Shown here: in pieces, positions 19,366 through 29,255 of the stretch
Position numbering within the stretch: the first letter of the stretch is position 1
How the letters are laid out: each line of letters starts with the position of its first letter
NCBI RefSeq assembly: GCF_001750145.1
Contig: NZ_CP015732.1
Span: forward strand, 2,480,001-2,544,000
From: Arthrobacter sp. U41
Lineage (GTDB): Bacteria; Actinomycetota; Actinomycetes; Actinomycetales; Micrococcaceae
DNA length: 64,000 nucleotides
Reading direction: 5' to 3'
Translations under genes and position numbers: made by a program
The notes under the pieces: generated by a model
Database searches by the model: none
What the model was told of the DNA's origin: nothing
The model's input: the letters and a program-made list of their open reading frames with translations, nothing else

Positions 19366-22101
19366 ATGTTTCAGCAAGAAGCCGGCCTGTCTGCGGGCAG
19401 CGGCAGAACAGATGCGATTTCAGCCGCCCAACGCCAGGGGAAGGTGTGGCACGAGAAGCACTTCACGCGACACAAAACCGTTACTGATGTAGTCGCGGCC
19501 CTGACCTCGGGATCGGGCTGCGGGGCAGTGATAGTGGGGGAACACGGGGCCGGCAAGTCCTTTATCGCCCAGCGCGCCCTCGAACAGCTCGGTGACGAGT
19601 TCCTGGTAGTCCAGATCAGGGGCAGCTCCATCTCCTCGAAGCTCCCGTACGGCGCCCTCAGCGTCCTGCTCAACGATCTCGATGCCTCCCACCTCGAGCA
19701 CCCGCTGATGGTCCTCCGGGGCTTGACCCAGTTGCTCCATACCCGTGCCCAGGGCCGCAGCGTCGTACTCTTCGTGGACAATGCCCATGACCTGGACGAG
19801 CTCTCCACCATGATGGTTGCCCAACTCTGCGCCGGCGGCCATGTCCTGCTGCTCGCGGCGTGCGTGGACCTGCCCAATCTGGGCAGCGACATCATGGGCC
19901 TCTGGAAGGACGACCTGCTGCGCCGGGTGGACCTTGGCCCCTTCGATTTCGTCGAGACGGCGGACAGCCTCGCCCAGGAGTACGGCGGGCACTTTTCCCA
20001 CGCCGCGGCACGTGCCCTCTGGAACGCCAGCGGCGGCAATGCGCTCTTCCTGCACTCCCTGGCCCGGGAACAGATCAAACTGGGAACGATTGTCCGCCAT
20101 GAGGATTCCTGGGTTTTGGGGGACCGCCCGGTGGCTCTGGCAGGTGAGATCCGGGATGTGCTGAAGGCCCGCCTCAACCGGCTCAGCCCGGGCCAGCGCG
20201 ACGTGTTTGAAATCCTGTCGCTCGCCGGAGCTTTGCCCCTGCAGACCCTGATGCACGTGTCCAAGGCGCAGGACATCGACACCCTCCAGGAGCGGGCGCT
20301 GATCCGCGTCAGCCATGAACATCCGCCCATGGTGAGCATCGCCAATCCGGTGACCGCCGGCATCGTTGCCAGCGTGGTTCCGCCCGGCCGCAGTGCCGAG
20401 CTTCGCCGCCGGCTGGGCGCCGTGCTCCAAGACCTGGACCTGGACGAATACACGGGTTCCACCGCCGTCGCATGGGCACTGGACTGCGGGGAGGAAGTCG
20501 ATCCCAAGCTCGCCCTGGCCGCGGCGCGCCTCGCGAACAAGGCGTCCGATCCGCAGTCCGCCCTGAGGTTCACCCGGGAAATCGACGGACGGGAAAAGCT
20601 GACGGACGTGGCCGTCGAATCTGCCCGGGCATTCATCACCCTGCACAACGACGAAGCAGCCCGCCGGATTCTGACCGACGTTGAACAGCGAGCCGGTGAG
20701 GGCCTGGCACTGGATGAATGGGCCTCACTGCAGCTGCTGTGGGCGGAACTGGACAGCCGCAGCCCCGCAGCGGCGGGCAGCGCACTGGCCCGGCTGCAGG
20801 AGATCGAACTGCGGGTCACGATGTCCGCGGACGCCGGCACGAAGCGTGGCTCCGTGGCGGAGCGGGTGCGCCTGGCATATGCCGAACTGGCCGTTTTTGA
20901 GGGCCGGTACCGTGATGTCCTGCAGATGTTCCCGCATGCGGATGCCACCGATCTGGGCAGCGAAGCCAAGATCATGGCGGCGAGCCTGTTGTCTGAGGCG
21001 CAGGCTGTCACCGGCGACATCCTCGGCGCCGTGGGGCTGGGCCGGCAGGTCATTGTCGCCGCTGCCGCCCTGGATCTGGCCGACGTCACCATCCGCGAAA
21101 TCAGGGGCAGGTTCCTGCTGCTCCTGCTGCTGTCGGCAAAGTTCCGGGAGGCCGGGGACTTCATCGCGGGCACCTCGGAGTCCTGGGACGAGCAGGCCAG
21201 GCTTGGCGGCATGTTCGAGATCGGTCAGGGGATTGTCGACCTCCATCATGGTCATCTCACCCGGGCCCTTCCGCGGCTGCAATCCGGAGTCTGGCAGCTC
21301 AGCGTGCACGATCCGGATGCTGTTGCCGGACTCGCAACGGCAGCCTGCGCCTACGCGCTTGCACTCCAGGGCGAGGAGGACAAAGCCGGGGCCCTGCTGC
21401 TGGATCTTGAGGAGCCAATGCCGCGGGCGTCGTGGCTGGTGAACCGGATCACGCGCTACTTCGAGCTGTCCGCAAAAGCGGAAATCGGTCAAAAGACCGA
21501 GGCGCTCCGCGCGCTGAAGCTTGAAGCCGACATCGACACTGAAGCCTCCGCGCTCGCCACCGGACTCCAGTTTCTCTCCGCTGTGGCCCGGCTGGGAGAC
21601 CGCCAGGCCAGCCAGAAGCTCAGTGACCTGGCGGGCCAGGTCACGGGCCACTTCGCCGGCCTTTGCTCCCGGCTCGCGGAAGGGCTGAAGGATGCCGACA
21701 GCGAGGAATTGCTGGCAACCTCCAAGGACGCCGATGCGGCCGGACACGCAGTCTTCGCCAGGGACGTGACAAGAAAAGCTGTCAGCTGCGCCAACGATGC
21801 CGGGAACCGTATCTCGCTCCGGATGGCCCAGCGCACCCAGCAGTCCCTGGAGGACCGGTTCGGCAACCCCAGGAACGGCGTGCTGTCCCTGCTGACCTCG
21901 ACGCTGACAGCCCGGGAATCCGAGGTGGCTGTCAGGGCCGCCGCGGGTACCTCCAACCGGAAGATCGCAGACGAGATGCACGTTTCCGTCCGCACGGTTG
22001 AGGGACACCTCTACCAGGTGTATGCGAAACTCCACGTCGCGAGCAGGTCGGAGCTCAAAGATGTCATCGCCGGACCAGCGGAACACGCCCGCCTCGGTTA
22101 G
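19366..22101 (+). CDS. Large ATPase-LuxR regulator, pair 2 first gene
   Basis: The 911-aa product has Walker A GEHGAGKS at residues 58-65 and Walker B VLFVDN with D138-N139. As in the 13030 gene, the second acidic residue is Asn. A long helical repeat region follows, and a C-terminal LuxR helix-turn-helix starts at about residue 847 (LTARESEV) with recognition helix SVRTVEGHLYQVY. The open frame begins at ATG 19318 without a ribosome binding site. I chose ATG 19366 because AAGG lies eight bases upstream and conserved sequence starts after it. A linker segment before the central region (EQIKLGTIV...SWVL) matches that of the 13030 protein (EQIERGNLV...VWTL). Sixty-six bases separate it from the next gene. 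Confidence 0.88.
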   Translation: MFQQEAGLSAGSGRTDAISAAQRQGKVWHEKHFTRHKTVTDVVAALTSGSGCGAVIVGEHGAGKSFIAQRALEQLGDEFLVVQIRGSSISSKLPYGALSVLLNDLDASHLEHPLMVLRGLTQLLHTRAQGRSVVLFVDNAHDLDELSTMMVAQLCAGGHVLLLAACVDLPNLGSDIMGLWKDDLLRRVDLGPFDFVETADSLAQEYGGHFSHAAARALWNASGGNALFLHSLAREQIKLGTIVRHEDSWVLGDRPVALAGEIRDVLKARLNRLSPGQRDVFEILSLAGALPLQTLMHVSKAQDIDTLQERALIRVSHEHPPMVSIANPVTAGIVASVVPPGRSAELRRRLGAVLQDLDLDEYTGSTAVAWALDCGEEVDPKLALAAARLANKASDPQSALRFTREIDGREKLTDVAVESARAFITLHNDEAARRILTDVEQRAGEGLALDEWASLQLLWAELDSRSPAAAGSALARLQEIELRVTMSADAGTKRGSVAERVRLAYAELAVFEGRYRDVLQMFPHADATDLGSEAKIMAASLLSEAQAVTGDILGAVGLGRQVIVAAAALDLADVTIREIRGRFLLLLLLSAKFREAGDFIAGTSESWDEQARLGGMFEIGQGIVDLHHGHLTRALPRLQSGVWQLSVHDPDAVAGLATAACAYALALQGEEDKAGALLLDLEEPMPRASWLVNRITRYFELSAKAEIGQKTEALRALKLEADIDTEASALATGLQFLSAVARLGDRQASQKLSDLAGQVTGHFAGLCSRLAEGLKDADSEELLATSKDADAAGHAVFARDVTRKAVSCANDAGNRISLRMAQRTQQSLEDRFGNPRNGVLSLLTSTLTARESEVAVRAAAGTSNRKIADEMHVSVRTVEGHLYQVYAKLHVASRSELKDVIAGPAEHARLG

Positions 22102-22167
22102 CGGAGCCGGCCCACCATCCTCCGGGCCCGTCCGTGAGCCGCCGCGCCGGCGCAGGGAGGGTCGCAG

Positions 22168-24849
22168 GTGGAAAGCCTGACTGAGTCAGCCACGCTGGTT
22201 GGACGGTCCGGCGTCGTCAAGGACATTGTCAGGTGCCTGCGGGACGGCGTGAAGTCCGGCGCCCTCATCGTCGGCAACCCGGGGACCGGGAAGACCGCCG
22301 TTTCCAGGGCGGTCATCCGGGAACTCCGGCCCAACACGGCGGTGATTCGACTCGCAGCAACCCCGGCCCTGTCGGCCGTGCCCTTCGGCGCGCTGTCGCC
22401 CTATCTCAGCCAGCTGCCCGCGCACGACCTGGATTCGTACTCCGCCGTCGTTAAGGCCGTGACGGACAGTATCAAATCCCAGCCCAGCAGGCCGCTCTTC
22501 GTGATCGACGACGCCCAGTGCCTGGACCGCGGGACGACGCAGCTTGTGGCCCAGGCCGTAGCCACCGGGGCTGCCAGCGTCCTGGCCACCTGCCGGCCGG
22601 GCCTGCTGATCCCCGAGGAATTCCTGGCCCTCTGGGATGACGGGATCCTGGCGAAATTTGATCTGGAGCCGCTCACCCGGGCCGAGGTGCACCAGCTCTG
22701 CGAGCAGGTACTCCGGGCCGATGTCTCGCCCTGGGCCAGCGCGGTGTTCGCGGACGCCTCCGCCGGAAACCCGTTTATGCTGCTCTCCCTGATCGAACAC
22801 GCCCGGAAGACCGGGGCGCTGGGACTGCGCCGTGGCATCTGGTTCCTGCTCTCACCTCCCGCCCTGGCCGATATCCCGGTCGCTGACCTGATCGGCCATG
22901 AACTGCGCTCGATGTCACCCGAGGAACGGACTGCTGCCGCCATCGTGGCGCTGGCTGGACCAATTTCGCTCGGCCAGTTGCTGGGATTCGGCGGCCCGAA
23001 GGCTGTCGACGCGCTGGAGAGGGCCGGCATTATCAGCGTGTCGCGGGGCGCCGACCGGACGGTGCGTCCGGCAAGCCCCCTGATCGGCGAGATCATCCGC
23101 CGCTGGGTTCCGGCGGGCAGAAGCGCGGGACTGCGTGCCAGCTTCGTGTCACTGCCGTCGGGAACGTTTGTGCCCCCGGACGCCTTCCTGAACCGGGTTC
23201 GGTGGGCCCTGGATTGCGGGGCCGTGGTCCCGGCGGACCAGCTCCTCAAGGCGGCGTCCACGGCCAATGCGGCCCTCGATGCCCCGGCGGCGCTCAGGAC
23301 CGCTGAGGCAATTTCCGACGCTGCGTTGGTTCCCGAGGCCCGGCTGCAGATGGCCTACGCGCGCTATCTGCTCGGCGACCGCGAGCAGTCCGCGAAATTC
23401 CTTCAGCTCTCCGAACCCGCCCCGAACGAGGAATCTCGCCTTCTGGCGGCGCTGCTGTCCGGCCGCCTGCGGGGACGGGCAAAGGCACCGGCACCTCCGG
23501 ACGCAGCACCCGCCGGCGCGGCACCCGGCGTCGGCCGGATCCGGAACGGAGGGCCGGCCTCGCCAGGGGAAGCCGCGGCGGGGCCGTCGTGGCTGGATCC
23601 GGCTCCGATTGCCGCGGCGGCGGGGATCGCCGGTAGCCAGCTGAACGCCGGCCAGGAGGACCGTGAGGGCAGACTGAGCCGGCTGGTCGTGGCCGCAGGG
23701 GAGCGGCCAGAAATCAAACTTCCGGCGGAGTCGCTGCTCGCCGAACTGCTCTGCGCCAAGGGCAGGGTCGTGGAGGGCATCGGGCTCGCCCGCGACGCCT
23801 GGCAGGGGGCGCAAAGCTGGGACATGGCGTTGCCGCTCGTTTACGAAGACCTGCTGGTGCGCTACAGCCTGAGCCTGAACTGGGCCGGGGAATGGGAGGC
23901 GCTCGGCACTGCCCTCGATGAGTACGAGGCCCTTTACCCGTCGAGGCTGTTGCTCAGCGGCGGCATCCTGCACTTGATGAGGGGCCTCGCCCGCGTCCGT
24001 CAAGGGCGCATGCCCGAGGGCATTGCCGAACTCGTTCTTGGCGTCGAGGAACTCACGATTGCCGATCCCTGGGAGTTGCTGCCGCTAGCCCATGCCGTGG
24101 CAGCCTATGCCGCCTCCGTGGTGGGCCAGGCGCAGGAGGCCGAGGAGCACGCGGCCGCTTTCCGGCTGTTCCGATACCGGGGGCCGGGGGCCGTCCCGCT
24201 GCTCGCCGAAGCCTATTCAACCGCGGCCAGCGGATCACCGGGCGGGGCCGGCGATGTCAGCAAGAGGCTCACCGGCCTGGCCGCGGAGGCCAAACGGCAG
24301 GGACTGCGGGGGGTCGAGACGGATATCAGACGGCTTGCCGTGCGCCGCGGAGATACCGAAGCGGCGGACGGTCTTGCCCTCAGCAGCCTCGCGGTCGAGG
24401 GGAGGGAAGCGGGGATGCTGCACGACTATGCGCTTGCAGTGCTGCAGGCTGACGACGCCGAACTCGTCCGGATCAGTGACAAGGCATTGCGTGCCGGCTA
24501 CGTGTTGCTGGCCCTCGAAGCGGCGCAGCAGGCGGAACGGTGCCTGGCCGAAACCACGGACAAGCGGAAGCTGCTGGCGGTCCAGCGGAAGATCCAGAAC
24601 CGGATGACTGCTGCCGGGATGGCTGCCCACATCGACCTGGTCCGTCCCGAGCAGGATGCGGAACTGACCGCCCGGGAAACCGAAATCCTGGATTTGGTGT
24701 CCGGCGGTGCCACCAACGCCGAGATCGCCAGCAGGCTCTGCGTTTCCCAGCGGACCGTGGAAGGACACCTCTACCGGGTCTTCGCCAAACTGGGCGTCAG
24801 CCGGCGGGTCGATCTTATCGACACGGGCGGCGATTCGCACCGGGCCTGA
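22168..24849 (+). CDS. Large ATPase-LuxR regulator, pair 2 second gene
   Basis: The 893-aa product has Walker A GNPGTGKT at 36-43 and Walker B LFVIDD with D114-D115, both acidic. The middle is helical and contains an Ala/Pro/Gly-rich low-complexity stretch at about residues 430-475. The LuxR helix-turn-helix starts near 833 (LTARETEI) with recognition helix SQRTVEGHLYRVF. AGGGAGG seven bases before GTG 22168 gives a strong start. The linker LIEHARKTGALGLRRGIW parallels that of the 15752 protein, marking it as the pair-2 counterpart. It is followed by sufS after 113 bp, apparently as a separate unit. Confidence 0.9.
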   Translation: MESLTESATLVGRSGVVKDIVRCLRDGVKSGALIVGNPGTGKTAVSRAVIRELRPNTAVIRLAATPALSAVPFGALSPYLSQLPAHDLDSYSAVVKAVTDSIKSQPSRPLFVIDDAQCLDRGTTQLVAQAVATGAASVLATCRPGLLIPEEFLALWDDGILAKFDLEPLTRAEVHQLCEQVLRADVSPWASAVFADASAGNPFMLLSLIEHARKTGALGLRRGIWFLLSPPALADIPVADLIGHELRSMSPEERTAAAIVALAGPISLGQLLGFGGPKAVDALERAGIISVSRGADRTVRPASPLIGEIIRRWVPAGRSAGLRASFVSLPSGTFVPPDAFLNRVRWALDCGAVVPADQLLKAASTANAALDAPAALRTAEAISDAALVPEARLQMAYARYLLGDREQSAKFLQLSEPAPNEESRLLAALLSGRLRGRAKAPAPPDAAPAGAAPGVGRIRNGGPASPGEAAAGPSWLDPAPIAAAAGIAGSQLNAGQEDREGRLSRLVVAAGERPEIKLPAESLLAELLCAKGRVVEGIGLARDAWQGAQSWDMALPLVYEDLLVRYSLSLNWAGEWEALGTALDEYEALYPSRLLLSGGILHLMRGLARVRQGRMPEGIAELVLGVEELTIADPWELLPLAHAVAAYAASVVGQAQEAEEHAAAFRLFRYRGPGAVPLLAEAYSTAASGSPGGAGDVSKRLTGLAAEAKRQGLRGVETDIRRLAVRRGDTEAADGLALSSLAVEGREAGMLHDYALAVLQADDAELVRISDKALRAGYVLLALEAAQQAERCLAETTDKRKLLAVQRKIQNRMTAAGMAAHIDLVRPEQDAELTARETEILDLVSGGATNAEIASRLCVSQRTVEGHLYRVFAKLGVSRRVDLIDTGGDSHRA

Positions 24850-24962
24850 GGGGCCCGGCGGGCACCCGCAGAAACACCTGCCAAATCGCCCGCAGAATCT
24901 GGCGTGCCGTTCCGTGGGATGATGGACAGTAGTCCTTTTAACCCCGATCTGAGGAGGCCAGC

Positions 24963-26276
24963 GTGGCTTTTGCGGCGACGTCAGAGTCCCAGGCCCTGCT
25001 CACGCCTGCACTGAGCGACGATGAAGTCTTGCGGATCCGCAACGACTTCCCCATCCTCTCCAGGTCCATGGGCGGGCACCCCCTGATCTACCTGGATTCC
25101 GGGGCAACCTCGCAGAACCCGGTGTCCGTCATTGAGGCCGAGCAGGAGTTCTATGAACAGCGGAACGCCGCCGTTCACCGCGGCGCCCACCTGCTGGCCG
25201 TCGAGGCCACGGAGTCCTTCGAGGACGCCCGCGACACTCTTGCCGCTTTCCTGGGCGCCCGGGCCGATGAGATCATCTGGACCGCGAACGCCACCGAGGG
25301 CCTGAACCTGCTCAGTTACGCGTTCCTGAACTCCTCCCTGCCGGGGGCCGGGGCGCAGGCGGCCCGGTTCGCCCTGGGGGCCGGCGACGAGATTGTCGTC
25401 ACCGAGATGGAGCACCACGCCAACCTCATCCCGTGGCAGCAGCTCGCGGTGCGGACCGGTGCGACCCTTCGGTTCATCCCCGTCGACGACGCGGGCGTGC
25501 TGGACCTCGAGGCGGCCGCCGGCATCATCACCGGGGCCACCCGGGTCCTCGCCTTCAGCCACGCCTCCAATGTCCTGGGCACCATCAACCCGGTCAAGAC
25601 GCTGGTGGCAATGGCCCGCCAGGTGGGGGCCCTGACCGTACTGGACGCCTGCCAGTCCGCGCCGCACCTGCCGCTGGATGTGAAGGACCTCGGCGTGGAC
25701 TTCGCGGTCCTGTCCGGGCACAAGATGCTGGGGCCCACCGGCGTCGGCGCGCTGTACGGCCGGTCCGAACTGCTGAACGCGCTGCCGCCGTTCCTCAGCG
25801 GGGGATCGATGATCACCACGGTAACGATGGAGCGCGCCGAATTCCTGCCTGCCCCGCAGCGCTTTGAAGCGGGAACCCAGAACGTCTCCCAGGCCATCGC
25901 CCTCGCCGCGGCGGCGAACTACCTCACCGAGACGGGGATGGGCCGCATCCACGCCTGGGAATCCTTGCTCGGGCAGCGCCTCGTCGAGGGTCTCGCGTCG
26001 ATCCCCGGCATCCGGGTCCTCGGACCGGCCCCGGGACAGGAGCGGATCGGCCTCGCCTCCTTCGACGTCGCCGGTGTGCACGCCCACGACGTCGGCCAGT
26101 ACCTGGACAGCAAGGGAATCGCGGTCCGGGTCGGCCACCACTGCGCGCAGCCGCTGCACCGCCGTCTCGGCCTGACGGCCACCACCCGGGCCAGCACCTA
26201 CCTGTACAACACAACGTCCGATGTGGACACTTTCCTCGCGGCTGTCGCCGAGGTCCGAGCCTACTTTGGAGCTTAA
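24963..26276 (+). CDS. sufS: Cysteine desulfurase SufS
   Basis: The 437-aa PLP enzyme removes sulfur from cysteine as a protein persulfide for Fe-S cluster assembly. The PLP-binding Lys lies in LSGHKMLGPTGVGALYG, and the catalytic Cys in VRVGHHCAQPLHRRLG, typical of group II (SufS) desulfurases. THEMEHHANLIPW-type substrate contacts are present as VTEMEHHANLIPWQQ. GAGGAGG precedes GTG 24963. It is 12 bp from sufU, its sulfur acceptor; sufBCD is not in this window. Confidence 0.96.
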   Translation: MAFAATSESQALLTPALSDDEVLRIRNDFPILSRSMGGHPLIYLDSGATSQNPVSVIEAEQEFYEQRNAAVHRGAHLLAVEATESFEDARDTLAAFLGARADEIIWTANATEGLNLLSYAFLNSSLPGAGAQAARFALGAGDEIVVTEMEHHANLIPWQQLAVRTGATLRFIPVDDAGVLDLEAAAGIITGATRVLAFSHASNVLGTINPVKTLVAMARQVGALTVLDACQSAPHLPLDVKDLGVDFAVLSGHKMLGPTGVGALYGRSELLNALPPFLSGGSMITTVTMERAEFLPAPQRFEAGTQNVSQAIALAAAANYLTETGMGRIHAWESLLGQRLVEGLASIPGIRVLGPAPGQERIGLASFDVAGVHAHDVGQYLDSKGIAVRVGHHCAQPLHRRLGLTATTRASTYLYNTTSDVDTFLAAVAEVRAYFGA

Positions 26277-26288
26277 GGATTTTCCCGC

Positions 26289-26762
26289 ATGAGCCTTGAA
26301 CAGCTGTACCAGCAGATCATTCTCGAACACGCGAAACTGCGTACCGGCAGCGGACTGGCGGAGACCCCGGTTCCGGCGGGGGCGTCGTCCGGGCAGTCCC
26401 ACCAGCTTAATCCTGTCTGCGGGGATGAGATCACCGTCCGCGTGGCGGTCTCTGACGGCAAGGTCGCCCAGCTGCGCTGGGACGGGGCAGGCTGTTCGAT
26501 TTCGATGGCCTCGGCCTCGGTGCTTGCCGACCTCGCCGAAGGAATGGACGTCGGCAGCTTCACGACGGTCATCGACAACTTCCGCGAAGTCCTGCGGTCC
26601 CGGGGGAAACTGGCCGCGGACCCCGAGATCCTCGGCGACGCATCAGCCTTTGAAGGCGTTTCGAAATACGCCGCCCGGGTCAAGTGCGCCATGATTTCCT
26701 GGGTGGCGGCAGAAGACGCCCTGGCCCAGGCCCTGGCACCGGAAACCACGGCACCCCACTAG
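26289..26762 (+). CDS. sufU: SufU sulfur-transfer/Fe-S assembly protein
   Basis: The 157-aa NifU/IscU-like protein of the SufU type accepts persulfide sulfur from SufS. The three conserved cysteines are in NPVCGDEI, GAGCSISMAS and KCAMISW. An insertion between the second and third Cys separates SufU from IscU, and the spacing seen here fits SufU. It probably binds zinc at these sites. The C-terminal 15 residues are variable. It forms a two-gene operon with sufS. Confidence 0.95.
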   Translation: MSLEQLYQQIILEHAKLRTGSGLAETPVPAGASSGQSHQLNPVCGDEITVRVAVSDGKVAQLRWDGAGCSISMASASVLADLAEGMDVGSFTTVIDNFREVLRSRGKLAADPEILGDASAFEGVSKYAARVKCAMISWVAAEDALAQALAPETTAPH

Positions 26763-26856
26763 CGGGGGGCCGCGCCGGACTCAGGCCCGGCCGGTACCCT
26801 TCCGGTACCCGGCAGGATCCGGCCCGGCTCCGTCCGGGCGAACCCGGCCTGCCCGT

Positions 26857-27078
26857 CTAGCCGAGCAGGCCGGCGATCCCGATGGCCGCCGTCGCCGCCC
26901 CGAGCAGCATGGAAATGCTGACCAGGACGACGTGGACCGTGAGGAAACGTGTGGCTTTGCCGTTCGCGTCCCGGGACCGTGCATCCTTCATGACCCGGCG
27001 CAGGAATTGCGGCCAGACGACCAGGGACCAGAGGCCGGCCACGATCAGGACGATGGCAAGGAATGCCGGCAGCTCCAC
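26857..27078 (-). CDS. Small membrane protein, SCO4848-like
   Basis: The 73-aa protein has two hydrophobic segments (ELPAFLAIVLIVAGLWSLVVW and VVLVSISMLLGAATAAIGIAGLL) joined by a charged loop, RRVMKDARSRDANGKATRF. The length and pattern fit the actinobacterial SCO4848-like family, of unknown function. It starts at GTG 27078, three bases after the DUF2505 gene stop, so the two are likely co-translated. It converges with sufU. Confidence 0.75.
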   Translation of the reverse strand: MELPAFLAIVLIVAGLWSLVVWPQFLRRVMKDARSRDANGKATRFLTVHVVLVSISMLLGAATAAIGIAGLLG

Positions 27079-27081
27079 GTG

Positions 27082-27579
27082 CTAGTGGCTTTCGAGCCAG
27101 GCCTGGGCCTGGGTGGACTGGATGTTCAGGGCCTTGCCGACCATCGGCTCGGCTGCTTCGGCGATCTTGCCGCCCAGGAACGGCACCGAGGACGTGACGG
27201 TGCCCTCCAGCTCGATCCGGGTGTGGCCGCCGACGGAGACCAGGCGCTGGACGGCGTTGACGTCCAGCGGCGCGCCGGAGACCTTCAGGGTGATATTGCT
27301 CAGCCGCGAGCCGTCGGCGCCGGGGGCGTCCCAGCTGTCCAGCTGCGTCACCGTCAGGCTCTCGCCAACAAACTTCCGCGCCATGTCAGGCATCCGGGTG
27401 GTCGGGATGGTCCGCACGGTCGTGGTGCTGAAGGCCCCGGCCGTGTCGCCGTCGACCGCGAAGGACTCAAGCGTCCCGCCAACGAGTTCACTGGTGTGGC
27501 GAAGGAAGTCCTCATTCACGAAGACTGCGGTCACGCGGTCAACGCTGTGCGGAAGGTTGGTGGATGCGCTCAAGGCCAT
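27082..27579 (-). CDS. DUF2505 domain protein
   Basis: The 165-aa protein fits the DUF2505 family, which has a START/SRPBCC-like fold and probably binds a lipid or other hydrophobic ligand. It begins ALSASTNLPHSVDRVTAVFVNEDFLRH and shows alternating beta strands typical of that family. There is no signal or membrane segment. GGAGG seven bases upstream supports ATG 27579. It is the first gene of a pair with the small membrane protein at 26857. Confidence 0.8.
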   Translation of the reverse strand: MALSASTNLPHSVDRVTAVFVNEDFLRHTSELVGGTLESFAVDGDTAGAFSTTTVRTIPTTRMPDMARKFVGESLTVTQLDSWDAPGADGSRLSNITLKVSGAPLDVNAVQRLVSVGGHTRIELEGTVTSSVPFLGGKIAEAAEPMVGKALNIQSTQAQAWLESH

Positions 27580-27627
27580 TGGGGGTCCTCCATGGGGTGG
27601 AACTGGTCGTTTCGGGCTCCAAACATC

Positions 27628-29163
27628 CTACGCGGTGCGCCGTGCCGGCTCCGATTCGAGGTCCTGGAGATCCTTCGCCGCGGCCGTGATATTCCGCGAC
27701 ATGGCAGGGAAAATCAGGCTGTGGAAGGGAAGCACGGCCAGCCAGTACAGGCGCCCGCCGAGACCCTTCGGGAAGAAGATCGCCCGCTGGCGGTAACGGC
27801 TGCCCGTCCCCTCCGGCTCCACCGACAACTCCAGCCAGGCCCGGCCCGGCGCCCGCATTTCGGCGCGCAGCCGGAGCAGCCGGCCGCGTTCGATTCGCTC
27901 GGCCCGCCACCAGTCCACGACTTCCCCTTCGGCCAGCAGGTGCGGGTGCCGCCGGCCGCGCAGCAGCCCGGCCCCGCCGGTGAGCTTGTCCAGCCAGCCG
28001 CGGATGCGCCAAGCCAGCGGGAGCGAATACCAGCCGTTGCGGCCGCCGATCCCTTCGATGATGGTCCAGACGTGCTTCGGGTCCACCTGGCTTGAATAGG
28101 TGCGTTCGTCGACGTACACCCGGTGCCCGGCCCAGTCCGGGTCGCTGGGGAGGGGATCGGCGTCGGCCCCGGCACTGGCCCAGGTCGTCTCGACCTGTCC
28201 GTCGCGCTCCTTGCCCAGGGCCAGCGCAACGGCCCGGCGGTAGGGGGCCAGCCCGCCCTCGGGCTGCGGAATGTAGGCATCGATGTCGTGCTCGCGGGAG
28301 ACGGCGTCGTGCTGGAGGGACTCCACCAGCGGCAGGGACATCGACAGCGGAATCGGGGTCACCAGCGCCACCCAGAGTCCGGCGAGTTTGGGGGCGGGGA
28401 CGGGCAGGGCAAGGACCCAGCGCCGGGGGAGACCGGCCTCGGCCGCGTATTCCTGCATCATCCCGGCGTAGCTGAGGACCTGGCGCGACCCGATGTCGAA
28501 GGTGCGGTTGATCGGGCCTTCCAGCGACGCTGCCCCGACGAGGTAGTGCAGCACATCGCGCACGGCAATCGCCTCGATCTTGTTGCGTACCCAACTCGGG
28601 GCGGGCATCACCGGAAGCGTCTCGGACAGGTGCCTGATCATCTCGAACGACGCCGAACCCGAGCCGATCACGACGCCGGCCTGGAAGACGACGGCGTCCA
28701 CCGGACTGTCCAGGAAGACCTTGCCCACGGCTTCCCGGGACCGCATGTGGGTGGAGAGTTCGGTGTTGCTGGGGTGCAGGCCGCCCAGGTAGACGATCCG
28801 GCCCACGCCGGCGCCGGCTGCCGCCTGCGCCGCGGTCTCCGCCATCGCCTTTTCCTTGGATTCGAAGCCGGCCCCGGCCGCCATCGAGTGGACCAGATAG
28901 TAGAGAACGTCGACGCCGTCCAGGGCCGCGCGCAGGGCCGCGCCGTCGTCGAGGCTGCTCTGGATGAGTTCGACGTCGTCAAGCCACGGCACCCCGGCGA
29001 TTTTCGCAGGGGTGCGGACCAGAACCTTGACGGTGTGCCCGGCCTCCAGCAGGCGGGGAACCAGCCGCCCGCCGATATAGCCGGTGGCGCCGGTGACGAG
29101 CACCGTCTTCGGCTGGCCGCTCGGTGCCGGGGTGGTCGGTGCTGATTCGGGGGTGCCGGTCAT
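27628..29163 (-). CDS. SDR-family NAD(P)-binding protein with DUF2867 domain
   Basis: The 511-aa protein has an N-terminal atypical short-chain dehydrogenase Rossmann domain with TGATGYIGGRLVPRLLEAGH near residues 25-44 and YLVHSM where the SDR Tyr region lies. From about residue 330 it has a C-terminal DUF2867 (SRPBCC-like) domain rich in Trp and Arg (WYSLPLAWRIRGWLDKL). AGGAGT four bases before ATG 29163 fixes the start; the frame extends nine codons upstream without support. It is divergent from mfd. The reaction is unknown; such proteins are usually called NAD(P)H-binding epimerase-like. Confidence 0.88.
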   Translation of the reverse strand: MTGTPESAPTTPAPSGQPKTVLVTGATGYIGGRLVPRLLEAGHTVKVLVRTPAKIAGVPWLDDVELIQSSLDDGAALRAALDGVDVLYYLVHSMAAGAGFESKEKAMAETAAQAAAGAGVGRIVYLGGLHPSNTELSTHMRSREAVGKVFLDSPVDAVVFQAGVVIGSGSASFEMIRHLSETLPVMPAPSWVRNKIEAIAVRDVLHYLVGAASLEGPINRTFDIGSRQVLSYAGMMQEYAAEAGLPRRWVLALPVPAPKLAGLWVALVTPIPLSMSLPLVESLQHDAVSREHDIDAYIPQPEGGLAPYRRAVALALGKERDGQVETTWASAGADADPLPSDPDWAGHRVYVDERTYSSQVDPKHVWTIIEGIGGRNGWYSLPLAWRIRGWLDKLTGGAGLLRGRRHPHLLAEGEVVDWWRAERIERGRLLRLRAEMRAPGRAWLELSVEPEGTGSRYRQRAIFFPKGLGGRLYWLAVLPFHSLIFPAMSRNITAAAKDLQDLESEPARRTA

Positions 29164-29255
29164 GGTGACTCCTTGTTGTCTATGAGGCATTCGGAGCGCC
29201 GGGTCGTTTGGACGGCCGTGTCTTCTGCCAGCTTAGCCCCGGCGCCGCCCGGGCC

